A stretch of DNA of 64,000 nucleotides from Shimwellia pseudoproteus (GTDB lineage: Bacteria; Pseudomonadota; Gammaproteobacteria; Enterobacterales; Enterobacteriaceae). Of this stretch, positions 1 through 8,897 are shown piece by piece. Each line of letters starts with the position of its first letter. Position 1 is the stretch's first letter. The stretch is from contig NZ_WBXP01000014.1 in assembly GCF_016415625.1 (NCBI RefSeq), forward strand, positions 1 through 64,000. The letters are read 5' to 3'. The notes under the pieces were generated by a model. The model had not been told where the DNA came from. It saw only the letters and a program-made list of their open reading frames with translations, and did not search any database. The translations under genes and the position numbers were made by a program.

Positions 1-20
1 TTGAACTTTTGCTTTGTCAC
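1..20 (-). CDS. IS5-family transposase, first codons only (partial)
   Basis: On the minus strand a GTG codon at 20-18 is followed by codons for TKQKF and runs off the window. IS903-like transposases commonly begin with a similar (M)xKQKFK segment shortly after the inverted repeat, so this is probably the transposase start. Only about six codons are visible, and the call rests mainly on position relative to the terminal repeat. Confidence 0.4.
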
Positions 21-78
21 AGGATGTCGCTACAGGGTCAGGAGTGTGGTGATCTGATCCTAATTTCGGCTAAAAGTT

Positions 79-97
79 CGATTTATTCAACAAAGCC
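79..97. repeat. Terminal inverted repeat of the IS903-like element
   Basis: Nineteen bases, CGATTTATTCAACAAAGCC, match the IS903-type terminal repeat read on the minus strand. They mark the exact junction between the element and the interrupted gene. Confidence 0.75.
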
Positions 98-606
98 ATG
101 TCAATGTAGACTATACTAAGTACAATCTATTTGGCTTTGATATAAAAGGTAGTGAAACCTATAATGTAACGGATTATGGCTTAGAGGGTGATAATAATTC
201 TTACAGCTATTTTGATAGTTATTATGCAAACACAGATAATAACTTTACTATTTCAACCGCAGCGAACGATAACTGGTTCTTCTCCGGGGACAATGACAGT
301 AACATCTCGATTACCGGGCAATTCAATAATATTGTTTCCGGGGCCGGCAGTGATATCTTTAACCTGAGCGGCAGCGATAATACCATGCTGTTCTACGGTG
401 ATTTTGGTCACGATACGGTCTATAACCTGTCCACGACTGACAGCCTGGTATTTATGCAAAATCAGGATATTGGCCAGAGTGACAGTTATCTCAACCATTT
501 GTCATTTATTGATGATAATGCATTACTTTCTTTCGGCGAAAACAGTGTCACCCTGGTAGGGGTGAACGCCGATATGTTGTCCGGTATGAATATCGCAGTG
601 GCTTAA
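98..606 (+). pseudogene. C-terminal remnant of an RTX-like type I secreted protein, cut by an IS
   Basis: The reading frame is open from inside the IS end through to TAA at 604-606, giving about 168 residues after the junction. The sequence is rich in Asp, Asn, Gly and Ser. It contains NNIVSGAGSDIFNLSGSDN and DFGHDTVYNLSTTDSLVF, weak RTX/calcium-binding style repeats. It ends with SVTLVGVNADMLSGMNIAVA, the layout of a C-terminal type I (TolC/ABC) secretion signal found on large adhesins of the BapA/SiiE type. There is no start codon or N-terminus before the IS end, so the gene is disrupted; the bulk of the protein would lie upstream of the IS. Any internal ATG start (for example 385) would give only a fragment. 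Low GC compared with the neighbours fits an accessory surface protein. Confidence 0.7.
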
Positions 607-620
607 GTTAACCGTTAACG

Positions 621-650
621 CTCCCGCAGCGATGGCTGCGGGAGTTATCA
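621..650 (+). terminator. Hairpin terminator after the RTX remnant
   Basis: A perfect 10-bp stem (621-630 with 635-644, CTCCCGCAGC/GCTGCGGGAG) with a GATG loop begins 15 bases after the stop codon and is followed by TTATCATG. The T-run is short, so it is a plausible but not textbook intrinsic terminator. Confidence 0.6.
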
Positions 651-757
651 TGATTAATCCGTGGCTAAGCGGCACATAACCCCCCTGATATCCCCAATTG
701 CAGTGCTATTATTCAGGCCTGACGATCGACACCTCAAGCCGGTAAGCGGTAAATATT

Positions 758-1660
758 ATGAGTAATGCACAACGTGAACGCCTGAAAACGGCACTTGGCC
801 AGCCGAAAGTTGCCGCCTCCGCGACGCGCAGCATTGGGCAAATCCGGGATGATTTTGCGCGGTTTATGAACACAATGCCTGTCGCGCCAGGGGTTAAGGT
901 GAGTGAGGCACAACTGGGCTATCATCGGGCGCTGCGGGTTGAGGCGCAGCACCACACCCGCCCGGGTACCATCCTCTATTTTCACGGCGGTGGTTTTATT
1001 ATGGGGTCCCCGGAAACGGCGCTGTCGCTGACCACCAGCCTGGTAGCGAAAACCGGGATACAGGCGCTGTCACTGGATTACCGTCTTTCCCCTGAGTACC
1101 CCTTCCCGGCGGCCATTGACGACTGTGCTGATGCCTATCAGGCGCTGCTGGACAGCGGTATTGAGCCACACTCGATAGTGTTTGCCGGCGACTCTGCCGG
1201 AGGTGGGTTGTGTGTCACTGCCTGCCTGAGAGCCCGCGATCGTGGCCTGCCGCTACCGGGGGGGATTGTGACGTTCTCTGCCGGGCTTGATGCCACCCGC
1301 ACCGGGAACAGTGTGGAGAGTAAAAACGGTATTGATCCGTTTTTTAGCCGTGAAAATTTGCACGCCTCCAGTGATATGTATCTCGGCGGGGCGGACCCAC
1401 ACCAGGCGTTGCTGTCGCCCGCGGTGTATGCCAATCTGGCCGGTTTTCCGGCGATGCTATTACAGGTGGGCACTAACGAGCTGCTGCTGGATGATTCTAC
1501 CCGCCTTGCCGAGCGTGCCCGGGCGGCAGATGTGGATGTGATCCTTGATATTACTGCCAATGTTCCCCACGTCTTCCAGGCTTTTATTGGCGTACTGGAT
1601 GAAGCGGACGATGCCCTGGATCGCGCGGCGCTGTTTATCAGGCAACGTCTCGCCCGATAG
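758..1660 (+). CDS. HSL-family alpha/beta hydrolase (esterase/lipase)
   Basis: A 300-residue cytoplasmic alpha/beta hydrolase of the hormone-sensitive lipase family, the group of acyl esterases that includes E. coli Aes. Visible motifs are the oxyanion-hole HGGGF at residues 76-80, the nucleophile elbow GDSAGG at 144-149 with Ser146, and a C-terminal region that would supply Asp and His (HVFQAF near 274). No signal peptide is seen. The length is usual for the family. It stands alone between a terminator upstream and a 338-base intergenic region downstream, so it is probably monocistronic. Substrate unknown; a short-chain acyl ester is an inference from the family. The ATG at 758 has only a weak purine stretch upstream. 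Confidence 0.85.
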   Translation: MSNAQRERLKTALGQPKVAASATRSIGQIRDDFARFMNTMPVAPGVKVSEAQLGYHRALRVEAQHHTRPGTILYFHGGGFIMGSPETALSLTTSLVAKTGIQALSLDYRLSPEYPFPAAIDDCADAYQALLDSGIEPHSIVFAGDSAGGGLCVTACLRARDRGLPLPGGIVTFSAGLDATRTGNSVESKNGIDPFFSRENLHASSDMYLGGADPHQALLSPAVYANLAGFPAMLLQVGTNELLLDDSTRLAERARAADVDVILDITANVPHVFQAFIGVLDEADDALDRAALFIRQRLAR

Positions 1661-1694
1661 TCGTATTTCCGATAAAACCATAAGACAGGCTAAA

Positions 1695-1747
1695 GGATAG
1701 GCAGAAGACAGGGGGAGAAAGGCTATTTTCCCTTGCTCTGCCTATCC
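1695..1747. repeat. Long inverted repeat (hairpin) after the esterase gene
   Basis: GGATAGGCAG (1695-1704) pairs with CTGCCTATCC (1738-1747). Inside, a second complementary pair (GGGAGAAA / TTTTCCC) could extend the stem. No T-run follows, so it may be a 3'-end structure of the esterase mRNA rather than an intrinsic terminator. The rest of 1661-1998 is increasingly AT-rich and holds the promoter region of the downstream cyclase. Confidence 0.45.
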
Positions 1748-1920
1748 CCGGGTGTTGTTCTGGCGATAATGTGCTTTTTTTCAGTTCATTATTAACGCGC
1801 TGAATAGGCAAAAAATGCTGTCCGCTGAATATGCAGAGGGTGACAAATCAAAATATATTTCTATTACACGGTGTTAGCGAGCAATGTTCCGGGGCACTGA
1901 ATATAAGAAAAATAGTGTAA

Positions 1921-1938
1921 TATAGATAAATATCTATA
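1921..1938. promoter_or_regulatory. AT-rich palindrome upstream of the diguanylate cyclase
   Basis: TATAGATA-AA-TATCTATA is an 8-bp perfect inverted repeat with a 2-base spacer, 60 bases before the cyclase start. Its size and position suit a regulator binding site overlapping the promoter. The regulator is unknown, and chance is possible in AT-rich DNA. Confidence 0.35.
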
Positions 1939-1998
1939 TGATGTTTGTATTACCGGAAAGTTATTACTCTTTATTGATACATAATTGGAAAGATTAAA

Positions 1999-3561
1999 AT
2001 GCGATGGATTGCTCTACGGAAGGTCGGTCTCAGATCTCTTATTTTAATTTTTTCATTACTTGTGATGCTGCTCACTTTGTTGAACTGTTTTTATTCTGCA
2101 TGGCACGTTCAGCAAAATGTTCTGGTCAGTAATGAATTAGCTAAAAACCGCGCTTATGCGGAGCGGGTTGCGTCCAGTATCTCACTCTATTTCAGAGTCA
2201 GTATGGATCAGCTCGCCTATAGCGCTAATATCCTTGAAAACAAATTTGATAACCCAAAAGCCATTACTAACGAGCTGGAGCGTATTCAGCAGCAGGACTC
2301 GGGGTTCGATTCTGTCACCCTGGTCGATGCCTCCGGTAGGGTTATTGGCACCTACCCGGAAAACATCAGTATTAATGGCAAAATTATTGATACCGAAGGC
2401 GTTCAGCAATCGCTGCACAATGTGAGTCCGACTATCAGTAATGCCTATAACTCCGCGTCGGGTAGTTTGATTGTTTATATCTCGTATCCGATATTTGACC
2501 CCCAGGGCAAATACCTTGGCTTCGTGGGCGGCGCTATCCATCTGCAAAGGGATAATATCCTGTCATCACTTATTGGCTCACACTACCATAGCGATAAGAG
2601 CTATGTGTATCTGGTGGATCAGGATGATGTCTTACTGTACCACCCCGAAAAACGGCGCATTGGCACCACAGAAAAAGATAATGATGCGGTAGAAGCGGTA
2701 GAACGGGGTGAAACCGGGGCTCTGGAAGTGGTTAACTCAGAAGGCACGCGCATGCTGGCGGGGTATGCCAGCGTCCCGTTGGCTAACTGGGGCGTGGTAT
2801 CGCAACAGCCCAAAGAAACCACTCTGGCATCGCTAAATACGTTAATGTACAAAATGGTCATTGGCACTTTGCCCCTTAGCATCCCGGTATTCTTTTTACT
2901 GTGGTGGTTATCAAATATGATCTCCGCACCCTTACGCCGGCTGGCGGCCAGCGCCGGGCATATGGATAACGATCAGGCTGACCTCGAGATTAGAAATATC
3001 CACGCCTGGTATGTTGAGGCGATATATATCAAGCAGGGGCTATTAAATGGTATCGACCTGGTGCGTGAAAAAATCAAATGGTTAAGCGATCAGGCGAGCC
3101 GCGATCATTTGACCCGCTTATTAAACCGTCGGGCGGCACAGGCAGTACTGGATGATTTTAATAAGAAGAAAAAGTTATTTTCTATCGCCTCTATTGATAT
3201 TGATCACTTTAAACATGTGAATGATTCCTTTGGCCATGATGCCGGTGATTTTGTCCTCCAGTGGCTGGCCACTATTATGCAGGAAAATTGCCGTGAGGGT
3301 GATTATGCCTGCCGAATGGGCGGCGAAGAGTTTTACCTGCTGTTGCCCGATATCACGACGAAAAAGGCGATTGATGTTGTTGAACGCCTGAGGAAAAAAG
3401 TGGAAAGCACCACCATTGATGGCATCGGCAATATTACGATTTCTTCCGGTATTACCAGCTGGCCCCAGGGGGATCTCTCTATTCAGGAGATACTCAAAAA
3501 AGCGGATGAATTAATGTATCTGGCGAAACGTAATGGCCGTAACCGAACCGAGTGGCAATAG
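1999..3561 (+). CDS. Membrane diguanylate cyclase with dCache sensor domain
   Basis: A 520-residue inner-membrane protein predicted to make cyclic di-GMP from two GTP. There is a transmembrane segment at about 12-34, then a periplasmic sensor region at 35-285 of dCache type (YHSDKSYVYLVDQDDVLLYHP and YASVPLANWGVVSQQ are typical segments). A second membrane segment lies at about 286-308, a short HAMP-like linker follows, and a GGDEF domain spans about 365-520. The active-site motif is GGEEF at 441-445. An RxxD product-inhibition site (REGD, 432-435) sits five residues before it, so both catalysis and feedback inhibition look intact. The gene is monocistronic and AT-richer than its neighbours. 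The ligand sensed is unknown. Confidence 0.9.
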   Translation: MRWIALRKVGLRSLILIFSLLVMLLTLLNCFYSAWHVQQNVLVSNELAKNRAYAERVASSISLYFRVSMDQLAYSANILENKFDNPKAITNELERIQQQDSGFDSVTLVDASGRVIGTYPENISINGKIIDTEGVQQSLHNVSPTISNAYNSASGSLIVYISYPIFDPQGKYLGFVGGAIHLQRDNILSSLIGSHYHSDKSYVYLVDQDDVLLYHPEKRRIGTTEKDNDAVEAVERGETGALEVVNSEGTRMLAGYASVPLANWGVVSQQPKETTLASLNTLMYKMVIGTLPLSIPVFFLLWWLSNMISAPLRRLAASAGHMDNDQADLEIRNIHAWYVEAIYIKQGLLNGIDLVREKIKWLSDQASRDHLTRLLNRRAAQAVLDDFNKKKKLFSIASIDIDHFKHVNDSFGHDAGDFVLQWLATIMQENCREGDYACRMGGEEFYLLLPDITTKKAIDVVERLRKKVESTTIDGIGNITISSGITSWPQGDLSIQEILKKADELMYLAKRNGRNRTEWQ

Positions 3562-3570
3562 CCGCTGTGA

Positions 3571-3626
3571 TTACCGGCGGTGCGGGCGAACCGGTGGTTC
3601 GCTCTCATCGCTAAAGCCGCCGGTAA
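3571..3626. repeat. Nested inverted repeats downstream of the cyclase
   Basis: TTACCGGCGG (3571-3580) pairs with CCGCCGGTAA (3617-3626). Inside the loop GCGAACC (3586-3592) pairs with GGTTCGC (3596-3602). The two stems form a branched structure directly after the stop codon and could protect the mRNA 3' end. Confidence 0.5.
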
Positions 3627-3666
3627 TTGTTCTGGATCAGTAAAGTGGCCGATTTCCCGGCGCTGT

Positions 3667-3689
3667 AGTGCCGCGACAATCGCGGCACT
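3667..3689. repeat. Perfect 10-bp hairpin
   Basis: AGTGCCGCGA (3667-3676) pairs with TCGCGGCACT (3680-3689) around a CAA loop. It is not followed by a T-run. Together with the preceding nested stems and the terminator after it, it makes the 3562-3760 stretch strikingly structured. Confidence 0.5.
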
Positions 3690-3719
3690 GTTGCACATAT
3701 TCATTGCGCCACGAAATGA

Positions 3720-3752
3720 GAGGCACCGTCCGCAGTGCAAGTGCCTTTTTAT
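3720..3752 (+). terminator. Probable rho-independent terminator before fdnG
   Basis: GAGGCAC (3720-3726) pairs with GTGCCTT (3741-3747) and runs straight into TTTTATTATT. It lies about 160 bases after the cyclase stop and ends the structured region. I see no gene in 3562-3949. Confidence 0.55.
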
Positions 3753-3879
3753 TATTGTCAATAAAATCAATTAATTAATGTTAATCGCATTGTCGGGTAT
3801 TGTTTATGCGCGTGCCAATGCCTTGCCCACCACGGCGTAATCCCTCTTCTGCTGAAAAGTCAATAACCACAATGGTGTT

Positions 3880-3909
3880 ATGACGTTATGAAAATCAGGC
3901 TCTTATAAT
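3880..3909 (+). promoter_or_regulatory. Candidate sigma70 promoter for the formate dehydrogenase operon
   Basis: TATAAT at 3904-3909 is a perfect -10 hexamer. ATGACG at 3880-3885, 18 bases upstream, is a partial -35. The fdnG start lies 40 bases downstream behind a strong GGAGG ribosome site at 3941-3945. I could not find a convincing FNR or NarL site by eye. Confidence 0.45.
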
Positions 3910-3949
3910 CCGGCCCCTATTCTTGTCTTAAGTTTAAGCTGGAGGCGAT

Positions 3950-6900
3950 ATGGCCCTGAGCCGCAGGCAATTCTTCCGTATGTGTGCCGGAGGTCTGGCG
4001 GGTAGCACCGTTGCATCTCTCGGATTCCTTACCTCCTTTTCTGCCCGTGCAGAAATCCGTCAACACAAGCTGCTAAAAGCCAAAGAGACCCGCAATAACT
4101 GCACCTATTGCTCCGTAGGCTGCGGCATGCTGCTGTACAGCATGGGCGATAATGCCAAAAACGTAACGGAAAATATCTACCACGTGGAAGGTGATCCGGA
4201 CCATCCGGTAAGCCGGGGATCTCTGTGCCCCAAAGGGGCCGGGGTAGTGGATTTTATCCACAGCAAAAACCGCCTGAGATACCCGGAGTACCGGGCGCCG
4301 GGCAGTAACACCTGGCAGCGAATCAGCTGGGAAGATGCCTTCACGCGCATTGCCCGGCTGATGAAAGCGGATCGCGACGCCAACTTTGTCACCACCAATA
4401 ACGCCGGGGTTACCGTGAACCGCTGGGCGACAACCAGCATGTTGTGCTCCTCTGCGGCCAGTAATGAAACCGGCATTCTGGATAATAAATTTGCCCGTGG
4501 GCTGGGAATGGTGGCGGTAGAGAACCAGGCCCGGCTTTGCCACGGCCCTACAGTGGCGGCACTTGCCCCCAGTTTTGGCCGTGGCGCCATGACCAACAAC
4601 TGGATAGACATTCGCAATGCCGATGTTATCCTGATTATGGGCGGTAATGCGGCGGAAGCGCACCCGGTTGGCTTTAAATGGGTTATTGAGGCCAGGAAAA
4701 CGCACAATGCCAAACTGGTGGTGGTGGACCCGCGCTTTAACCGTTCCGCCTCGGTGGCCGATTTTTATGCTCCCATCCGCCCCGGCAGCGATGTGGCCTT
4801 TTTATCCGGCATAGCCAACTACCTGCTTTCACAGGATAAAATCCAGCACCAGTACGTTAAGGCATACACCAATGCCAGCCTGATCGTACGGCCAGACTTT
4901 CAGTTCTCCGGGGGGCTGTTCAGTGGCTATGATGACGCCACCCGTAGCTATGATCGCAGCAGTTGGGCTTACGAACTGGACAGCGCAGGCCAGATCAAAC
5001 GGGATGATACCCTCAGCCATCCGCGCTGTGTCTTCAACTTGCTAAAAGCCCACGTCAGCCGCTATACCCCGGAGGTGGTCTCTAACCTGTGCGGTACGCC
5101 ACAGGAGGATTTCCTGCGGGTCGCCGCGATGCTGGCAGATACCGCGGCCAGCAATAAAACCGCCACTATTCTGTATGCGCTGGGCTGGACCCACCACAGC
5201 AACGGGGCCCAGATCATCCGCACGGCGGCCATTGTTCAGCTGCTGCTGGGGAACATCGGCATGATGGGGGGCGGGATCAATGCCCTGCGCGGCCACTCGA
5301 ATGTGCAGGGATATACCGATCTCGGTCTGCTGGATGGCTCACTGCCGGGGTATTTACCCCTTCCCGGTGAGCACCAGACCACCCTCCAGCAGTGGATGGA
5401 TCACGCCACCCCGAAAACGATGATGCCCGGCCAGGTGAACTACTGGCAGAACACCCCGGCCTTTATGGTCAGCCTGCTGAAGGGTTTTTATGGTGATGCT
5501 GCCACAGCGGACAACCAGTGGGGCTACGATTTGATGCCCAAATGGGACCGTAAATACGACGTGATCAGCCAGATGGAGATGATGGTCAACGGTGAGTTTA
5601 ACGGCCTGCTGGTGCAGGGCTTTAATGCGCTGGCATCATTCCCGAATAAAAACAAAGCCGTGGCGGCGTTTTCTAAGCTGAAGTTTATGGTGGTGATGGA
5701 TCCGCTGGCCACCGAGACCGCCAGCTTCTGGCAGAACCACGATGAAATGAACGATGTGGACAGCAGTGCGATAATGACCGAGGTTTTCCGCCTGCCCACC
5801 GCCTGTTTTGCGGAAGAAAACGGCTCTGTCGCCAACTCCTCCCGCTGGTTACAGTGGCATTACGCGGCGGCGACCCCGCCGGGGGAAGCGCGCCATGATA
5901 CCCGGATTCTGGCTGCGCTTTTTTTACGCCTGCGGGAGATGTACCGCACGGAAGGGGGGACCGCCCCAGAGCCGCTGATGGCTATCGACTGGCGCTATGC
6001 TGAGCCGGGGGAGCCACAGCCTGAAGAGCTGGCCCGGGAGGGGAATGGCCGCGCCTTGCGCGATCTCTACGATAACAACGGTACGCTGCTGGCGAAAGCC
6101 GGGCAGCAGCTCAGCTCTTTTGCTCAACTGCGGGCTGATGGCTCCACCAGCAGCATGTGCTGGATTTACGCCGGGAGCTGGACAGAGCAGGGCAACCAGA
6201 TGGCGAATCGCGATAATGCCGATCCTTCCGGGCTGGGGGCCGTCAACGGCTGGTCATGGGCGTGGCCCCTTAACCGCCGGATCCTCTATAACCGCGCCTC
6301 TGCCGATCCCCAGGGGCGCCCCTGGGACCCACGCCGCCCGCTGATGCACTGGGACGGAGGGAAATGGCAGGGGCTGGATGTGCCGGACTTCCCACCCAAC
6401 TCCGCCCCCGGGGATAATGTCGGGCCATTTATTATGTTGCCGGATGGCCTGGGGCACCTGTTTGCCCTGAATAAACTGGCGGATGGCCCGTTCCCTGAAC
6501 ACTATGAACCCCTGGAAAGCCCCATTGGGACTAACCCGCTGCACCCGGCGGTGAGCCATAGCCCGGTGGTGCGCCTGTACCCGGCGGATCGAAAAACCCT
6601 CGGTACGGCGGACAATTTCCCCTATGTGGCGACCACCTATTCGATTACCGAACTGTTCCGCCACTGGACGAAGCACGCCTTGCTGAATGCCATTGCCCAG
6701 CCCCAGCAGTTTGTTGAGGTGGGTGAGGTACTGGCCAGGGAGAAAGGCATCCGTGCCGGTGACTGGGTGAAAGTCTCGTCACAGCGCGGCTATATCAACG
6801 CCAGAGCGGTGGTCACGCCGCGTTTGCAGACATTGACCGTGGCCGGTAAGCCGGTCTCCACCATTGGTGTCCCCTGCCACTGGGGTTTTGAAGGGGCCAC

Positions 6901-7003
6901 CCGTAAGGGATTCCTCGCCAATACGCTCACCCCGTCCGTGGGGGATGCGAACTCGCAAACGCCGGAGTACAAGGCATTTCTCGTCAACATTGAGAAGGTG
7001 TAA
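3950..7003 (+). CDS. fdnG: Formate dehydrogenase-N alpha subunit, cysteine form
   Basis: The catalytic subunit of the membrane-bound respiratory formate dehydrogenase, which oxidises formate in the periplasm with a molybdopterin cofactor and one 4Fe-4S cluster. It has 1017 residues, against 1015 in E. coli FdnG. A twin-arginine signal begins SRRQFF at 4-9, so it is exported folded. The iron-sulfur cysteines are CTYCSVGC at 51-58 and Cys93 in GSLCPKG. The metal-ligand position reads RLCHGPT with Cys197 (codon TGC at 4538-4540); E. coli has selenocysteine (TGA) there. No SECIS is therefore needed, and turnover may be lower. GHSNVQG and the C-terminal [16 protein letters not shown] are conserved. 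It is the first gene of fdnGHI, with fdnH starting 11 bases downstream. Confidence 0.95.
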   Translation: MALSRRQFFRMCAGGLAGSTVASLGFLTSFSARAEIRQHKLLKAKETRNNCTYCSVGCGMLLYSMGDNAKNVTENIYHVEGDPDHPVSRGSLCPKGAGVVDFIHSKNRLRYPEYRAPGSNTWQRISWEDAFTRIARLMKADRDANFVTTNNAGVTVNRWATTSMLCSSAASNETGILDNKFARGLGMVAVENQARLCHGPTVAALAPSFGRGAMTNNWIDIRNADVILIMGGNAAEAHPVGFKWVIEARKTHNAKLVVVDPRFNRSASVADFYAPIRPGSDVAFLSGIANYLLSQDKIQHQYVKAYTNASLIVRPDFQFSGGLFSGYDDATRSYDRSSWAYELDSAGQIKRDDTLSHPRCVFNLLKAHVSRYTPEVVSNLCGTPQEDFLRVAAMLADTAASNKTATILYALGWTHHSNGAQIIRTAAIVQLLLGNIGMMGGGINALRGHSNVQGYTDLGLLDGSLPGYLPLPGEHQTTLQQWMDHATPKTMMPGQVNYWQNTPAFMVSLLKGFYGDAATADNQWGYDLMPKWDRKYDVISQMEMMVNGEFNGLLVQGFNALASFPNKNKAVAAFSKLKFMVVMDPLATETASFWQNHDEMNDVDSSAIMTEVFRLPTACFAEENGSVANSSRWLQWHYAAATPPGEARHDTRILAALFLRLREMYRTEGGTAPEPLMAIDWRYAEPGEPQPEELAREGNGRALRDLYDNNGTLLAKAGQQLSSFAQLRADGSTSSMCWIYAGSWTEQGNQMANRDNADPSGLGAVNGWSWAWPLNRRILYNRASADPQGRPWDPRRPLMHWDGGKWQGLDVPDFPPNSAPGDNVGPFIMLPDGLGHLFALNKLADGPFPEHYEPLESPIGTNPLHPAVSHSPVVRLYPADRKTLGTADNFPYVATTYSITELFRHWTKHALLNAIAQPQQFVEVGEVLAREKGIRAGDWVKVSSQRGYINARAVVTPRLQTLTVAGKPVSTIGVPCHWGFEGATRKGFLANTLTPSVGDANSQTPEYKAFLVNIEKV

Positions 7004-7014
7004 GGGGAGGCCAT

Positions 7015-7899
7015 ATGTCTATGCAATCACAGGATATTATTAAAAGTTCGGCCACCAATAGCCTGACTAAACCGCCCCAGGTGCGGGACGCTAAACAGGA
7101 GGTCGCCAAACTTATTGATGTCTCCAGCTGTATTGGCTGTAAGGGATGCCAGGTGGCCTGCGCGGAGTGGAACGACATCCGTGCGGAGGTGGGGGAATGT
7201 GTTGGGGTATACGATAACCCCACCGACTTAAGCGCCCAGGCCTGGACCGTGATGCGCTTTAGCGAAACCCGGCAGAACGGCCGGCTGGAATGGCTGATCC
7301 GCAAGGATGGCTGTATGCACTGTGCCGATCCCGGCTGCCTGAAAGCCTGCCCGTCTGAGGGGGCTATCATCCAGTACGTTAACGGCATTGTGGATTTTCA
7401 GTCGGAACACTGCATCGGCTGTGGCTACTGTATTGCCGGTTGCCCCTTTAATATCCCGCGTCTGAACCCGCAAGATAACCGGATGTATAAATGCAATCTG
7501 TGTGTGGATCGGGTCAGCGTTGGCCAGGAGCCCGCCTGTGCTAAAACCTGCCCAACCGGGGCGATTCGTTTCGGCAGCAAAGAAGAGATGCTGGCCGCCG
7601 GGGCGGAGCGGGTAGTGCAGTTACAGCAAAACGGCTACCCCGCTGCCGGGCTGTATAACCCTCAGGGGGTGGGCGGCACCCATGTGATGTACGTTCTGCA
7701 CCATGCGAACCACCCGGAGCTGTACCACAACTTGCCGCGCGATCCGGCGATCGCGACGCCGGTGAACTTGTGGAAGGGGATCCTTAAGCCGCTGTCCGCC
7801 GCCGGGTTTATCGCCACTTTTGCCGGGCTGATGTATCACTATGTGGGGATCGGGCCGAATAAGGAAACCGATGCTCAAGAGGAGAATTATCATGAGTAA
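7015..7899 (+). CDS. fdnH: Formate dehydrogenase-N beta (iron-sulfur) subunit
   Basis: A 294-residue electron-transfer subunit carrying four 4Fe-4S clusters between FdnG and the cytochrome b subunit. Cysteine clusters are seen at [11 protein letters not shown] (about 43-53), [13 protein letters not shown] (about 101-113), [11 protein letters not shown] (about 134-144) and the CNLC...CAKTC region (about 161-184). A single membrane anchor follows near the C-terminus (about 259-278, [16 protein letters not shown]). The length equals E. coli FdnH, and the tail IGPNKE...YHE is closer to FdnH than to the longer FdoH. It overlaps the next gene by 8 bases. Confidence 0.95.
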   Translation: MSMQSQDIIKSSATNSLTKPPQVRDAKQEVAKLIDVSSCIGCKGCQVACAEWNDIRAEVGECVGVYDNPTDLSAQAWTVMRFSETRQNGRLEWLIRKDGCMHCADPGCLKACPSEGAIIQYVNGIVDFQSEHCIGCGYCIAGCPFNIPRLNPQDNRMYKCNLCVDRVSVGQEPACAKTCPTGAIRFGSKEEMLAAGAERVVQLQQNGYPAAGLYNPQGVGGTHVMYVLHHANHPELYHNLPRDPAIATPVNLWKGILKPLSAAGFIATFAGLMYHYVGIGPNKETDAQEENYHE

Positions 7900-8536
7900 G
7901 TCTCCGACGATCCTGCGCACCCGGTTTATCGATCGCGCCTGCCACTGGACGGTGGTGGTGTGCTTCTTTCTGGTATCGCTGTCCGGGATAGCGCTGTTTT
8001 TCCCCACATTACAGTGGCTGACGGAAACCTTTGGTACCCCCCAGATGGGCCGGATATTGCACCCGTTTTTTGGGGTGCTTATCTTTATGATGCTGGTGTT
8101 TATGTTCGTGCGCTTTGTGCATCACAATATCCCCGATCGCCAGGATATCCCGTGGATCAAAGGGATAGTAGAAGTGCTGAAGGGCAATGAACACCACGTG
8201 GCCGAGGTGGGTAAATATAACGCCGGGCAGAAAATGATGTTCTGGACCATCATGAGCATGATCCTGGTACTGCTGGCTACCGGGCTGGTTATCTGGCGGC
8301 CATATCTGGCGGCTTATTTCCCGATCCCGCTGGTACGCTGGTGTTTACTGATCCACGCCACGGCGGCCATCGTGTTAATCCATGCGATCCTTATCCATAT
8401 GTATATGGCGTTTTGGGTGAAGGGGTCGATTAGCGGCATGATTGAGGGCAAGGTGAGCCGCCGCTGGGCCCGCAAGCACCATCCTCGCTGGTATCGTGAC
8501 GTTGACGCTGGCGAACAGTCGGGCGCTGAACGGTAA
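7892..8536 (+). CDS. fdnI: Formate dehydrogenase-N gamma subunit (cytochrome b556)
   Basis: A 214-residue integral membrane di-heme cytochrome b that passes electrons from FdnH to menaquinone. Four hydrophobic segments are visible (about 19-36, 56-71, 111-130, 148-168), with histidines in [31 protein letters not shown] matching the heme and quinone ligands of FdnI. I chose ATG 7892 rather than an upstream in-frame start because the protein then begins [19 protein letters not shown] as in E. coli FdnI and has an AAGAGGAG ribosome site at 7877-7884. The gene ends the operon; no clear terminator was seen after it. Confidence 0.94.
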   Translation: MSKSPTILRTRFIDRACHWTVVVCFFLVSLSGIALFFPTLQWLTETFGTPQMGRILHPFFGVLIFMMLVFMFVRFVHHNIPDRQDIPWIKGIVEVLKGNEHHVAEVGKYNAGQKMMFWTIMSMILVLLATGLVIWRPYLAAYFPIPLVRWCLLIHATAAIVLIHAILIHMYMAFWVKGSISGMIEGKVSRRWARKHHPRWYRDVDAGEQSGAER

Positions 8537-8618
8537 AGACAGGAAGGGGAAACGGGATTATCTCCGCACTTTGTGGCTGTTCCGGGCGGTGCGGGGATAG
8601 CCGCGTGAGCGGCCTGGC

Positions 8619-8795
8619 TTATCCGCCAATGCACCAGCATTCTGAAGGACGGAAATGGAGCCCACAGGATGGGCATTCGAGTATCGCATCTTTGCGCATT
8701 TTTCCCGCTTTCTGATCTGCCCGGTGGGAACATGCCGGGCAGGCCACGTGTACCGGACGTTCTTTAAAGTGTCGTAAACCACTTGTGTAAGACAT
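8619..8795 (-). CDS. Zinc-ribbon small protein (58 aa), first of two paralogues
   Basis: A 58-residue protein, MSYTSGLRHFKERPVHV then CPAC...ECPSCG, with two CxxC pairs (Cys19/22 and Cys41/44) that would bind one zinc ion, and an ending rich in Cys (SECWCIGG). A GGAG ribosome site (8805-8808) lies 9 bases upstream of the ATG. The two pairs are separated by a basic/acidic linker containing KMRKDAIL. The pattern resembles the small enterobacterial zinc-ribbon proteins of the YmcF/YnfU kind, some reported as cold-induced; that link is from memory and tentative. It overlaps nothing on the other strand and lies between fdnI and its paralogue. Function unknown; nucleic-acid or protein binding is only a guess from the fold. 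Confidence 0.72.
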   Translation of the reverse strand: MSYTSGLRHFKERPVHVACPACSHRADQKAGKMRKDAILECPSCGLHFRPSECWCIGG

Positions 8796-8897
8796 TGTTT
8801 ATTACTCCAACTGATTGAACGCTAATTATACGCCTTTATGCTTTCCGCTATTGGATTATCTTTCCATGTTCTCAGGCCTGCTCTGGTGCCCGGCAGA

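Larger units (their letters stand above)
1..97 (-). mobile_element. End of an IS5-family (IS903-like) insertion sequence
   Basis: The sequence ends at 97 with CGATTTATTCAACAAAGCC, the reverse complement of a GGCTTTGTTGAATAAATCG terminal repeat, which is the recognisable end of IS903-type IS5-family elements. The transposase would read leftwards out of the window, so this is the 5' end of the element. From base 98 the sequence changes to AT-rich coding DNA of an unrelated secreted protein. The remainder of the element and the other inverted repeat lie outside the window, so the target duplication cannot be checked. For a 9-bp duplication it would be ATGTCAATG at 98-106. Confidence 0.78.

Noticed and set aside
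3758-3773. Possible FNR box (TTGTC...ATCAA) upstream of fdnG
   Set aside because: The spacer is six bases rather than four and the site lies about 180 bases from the start codon, beyond a terminator, so it does not fit FNR control of fdnG.
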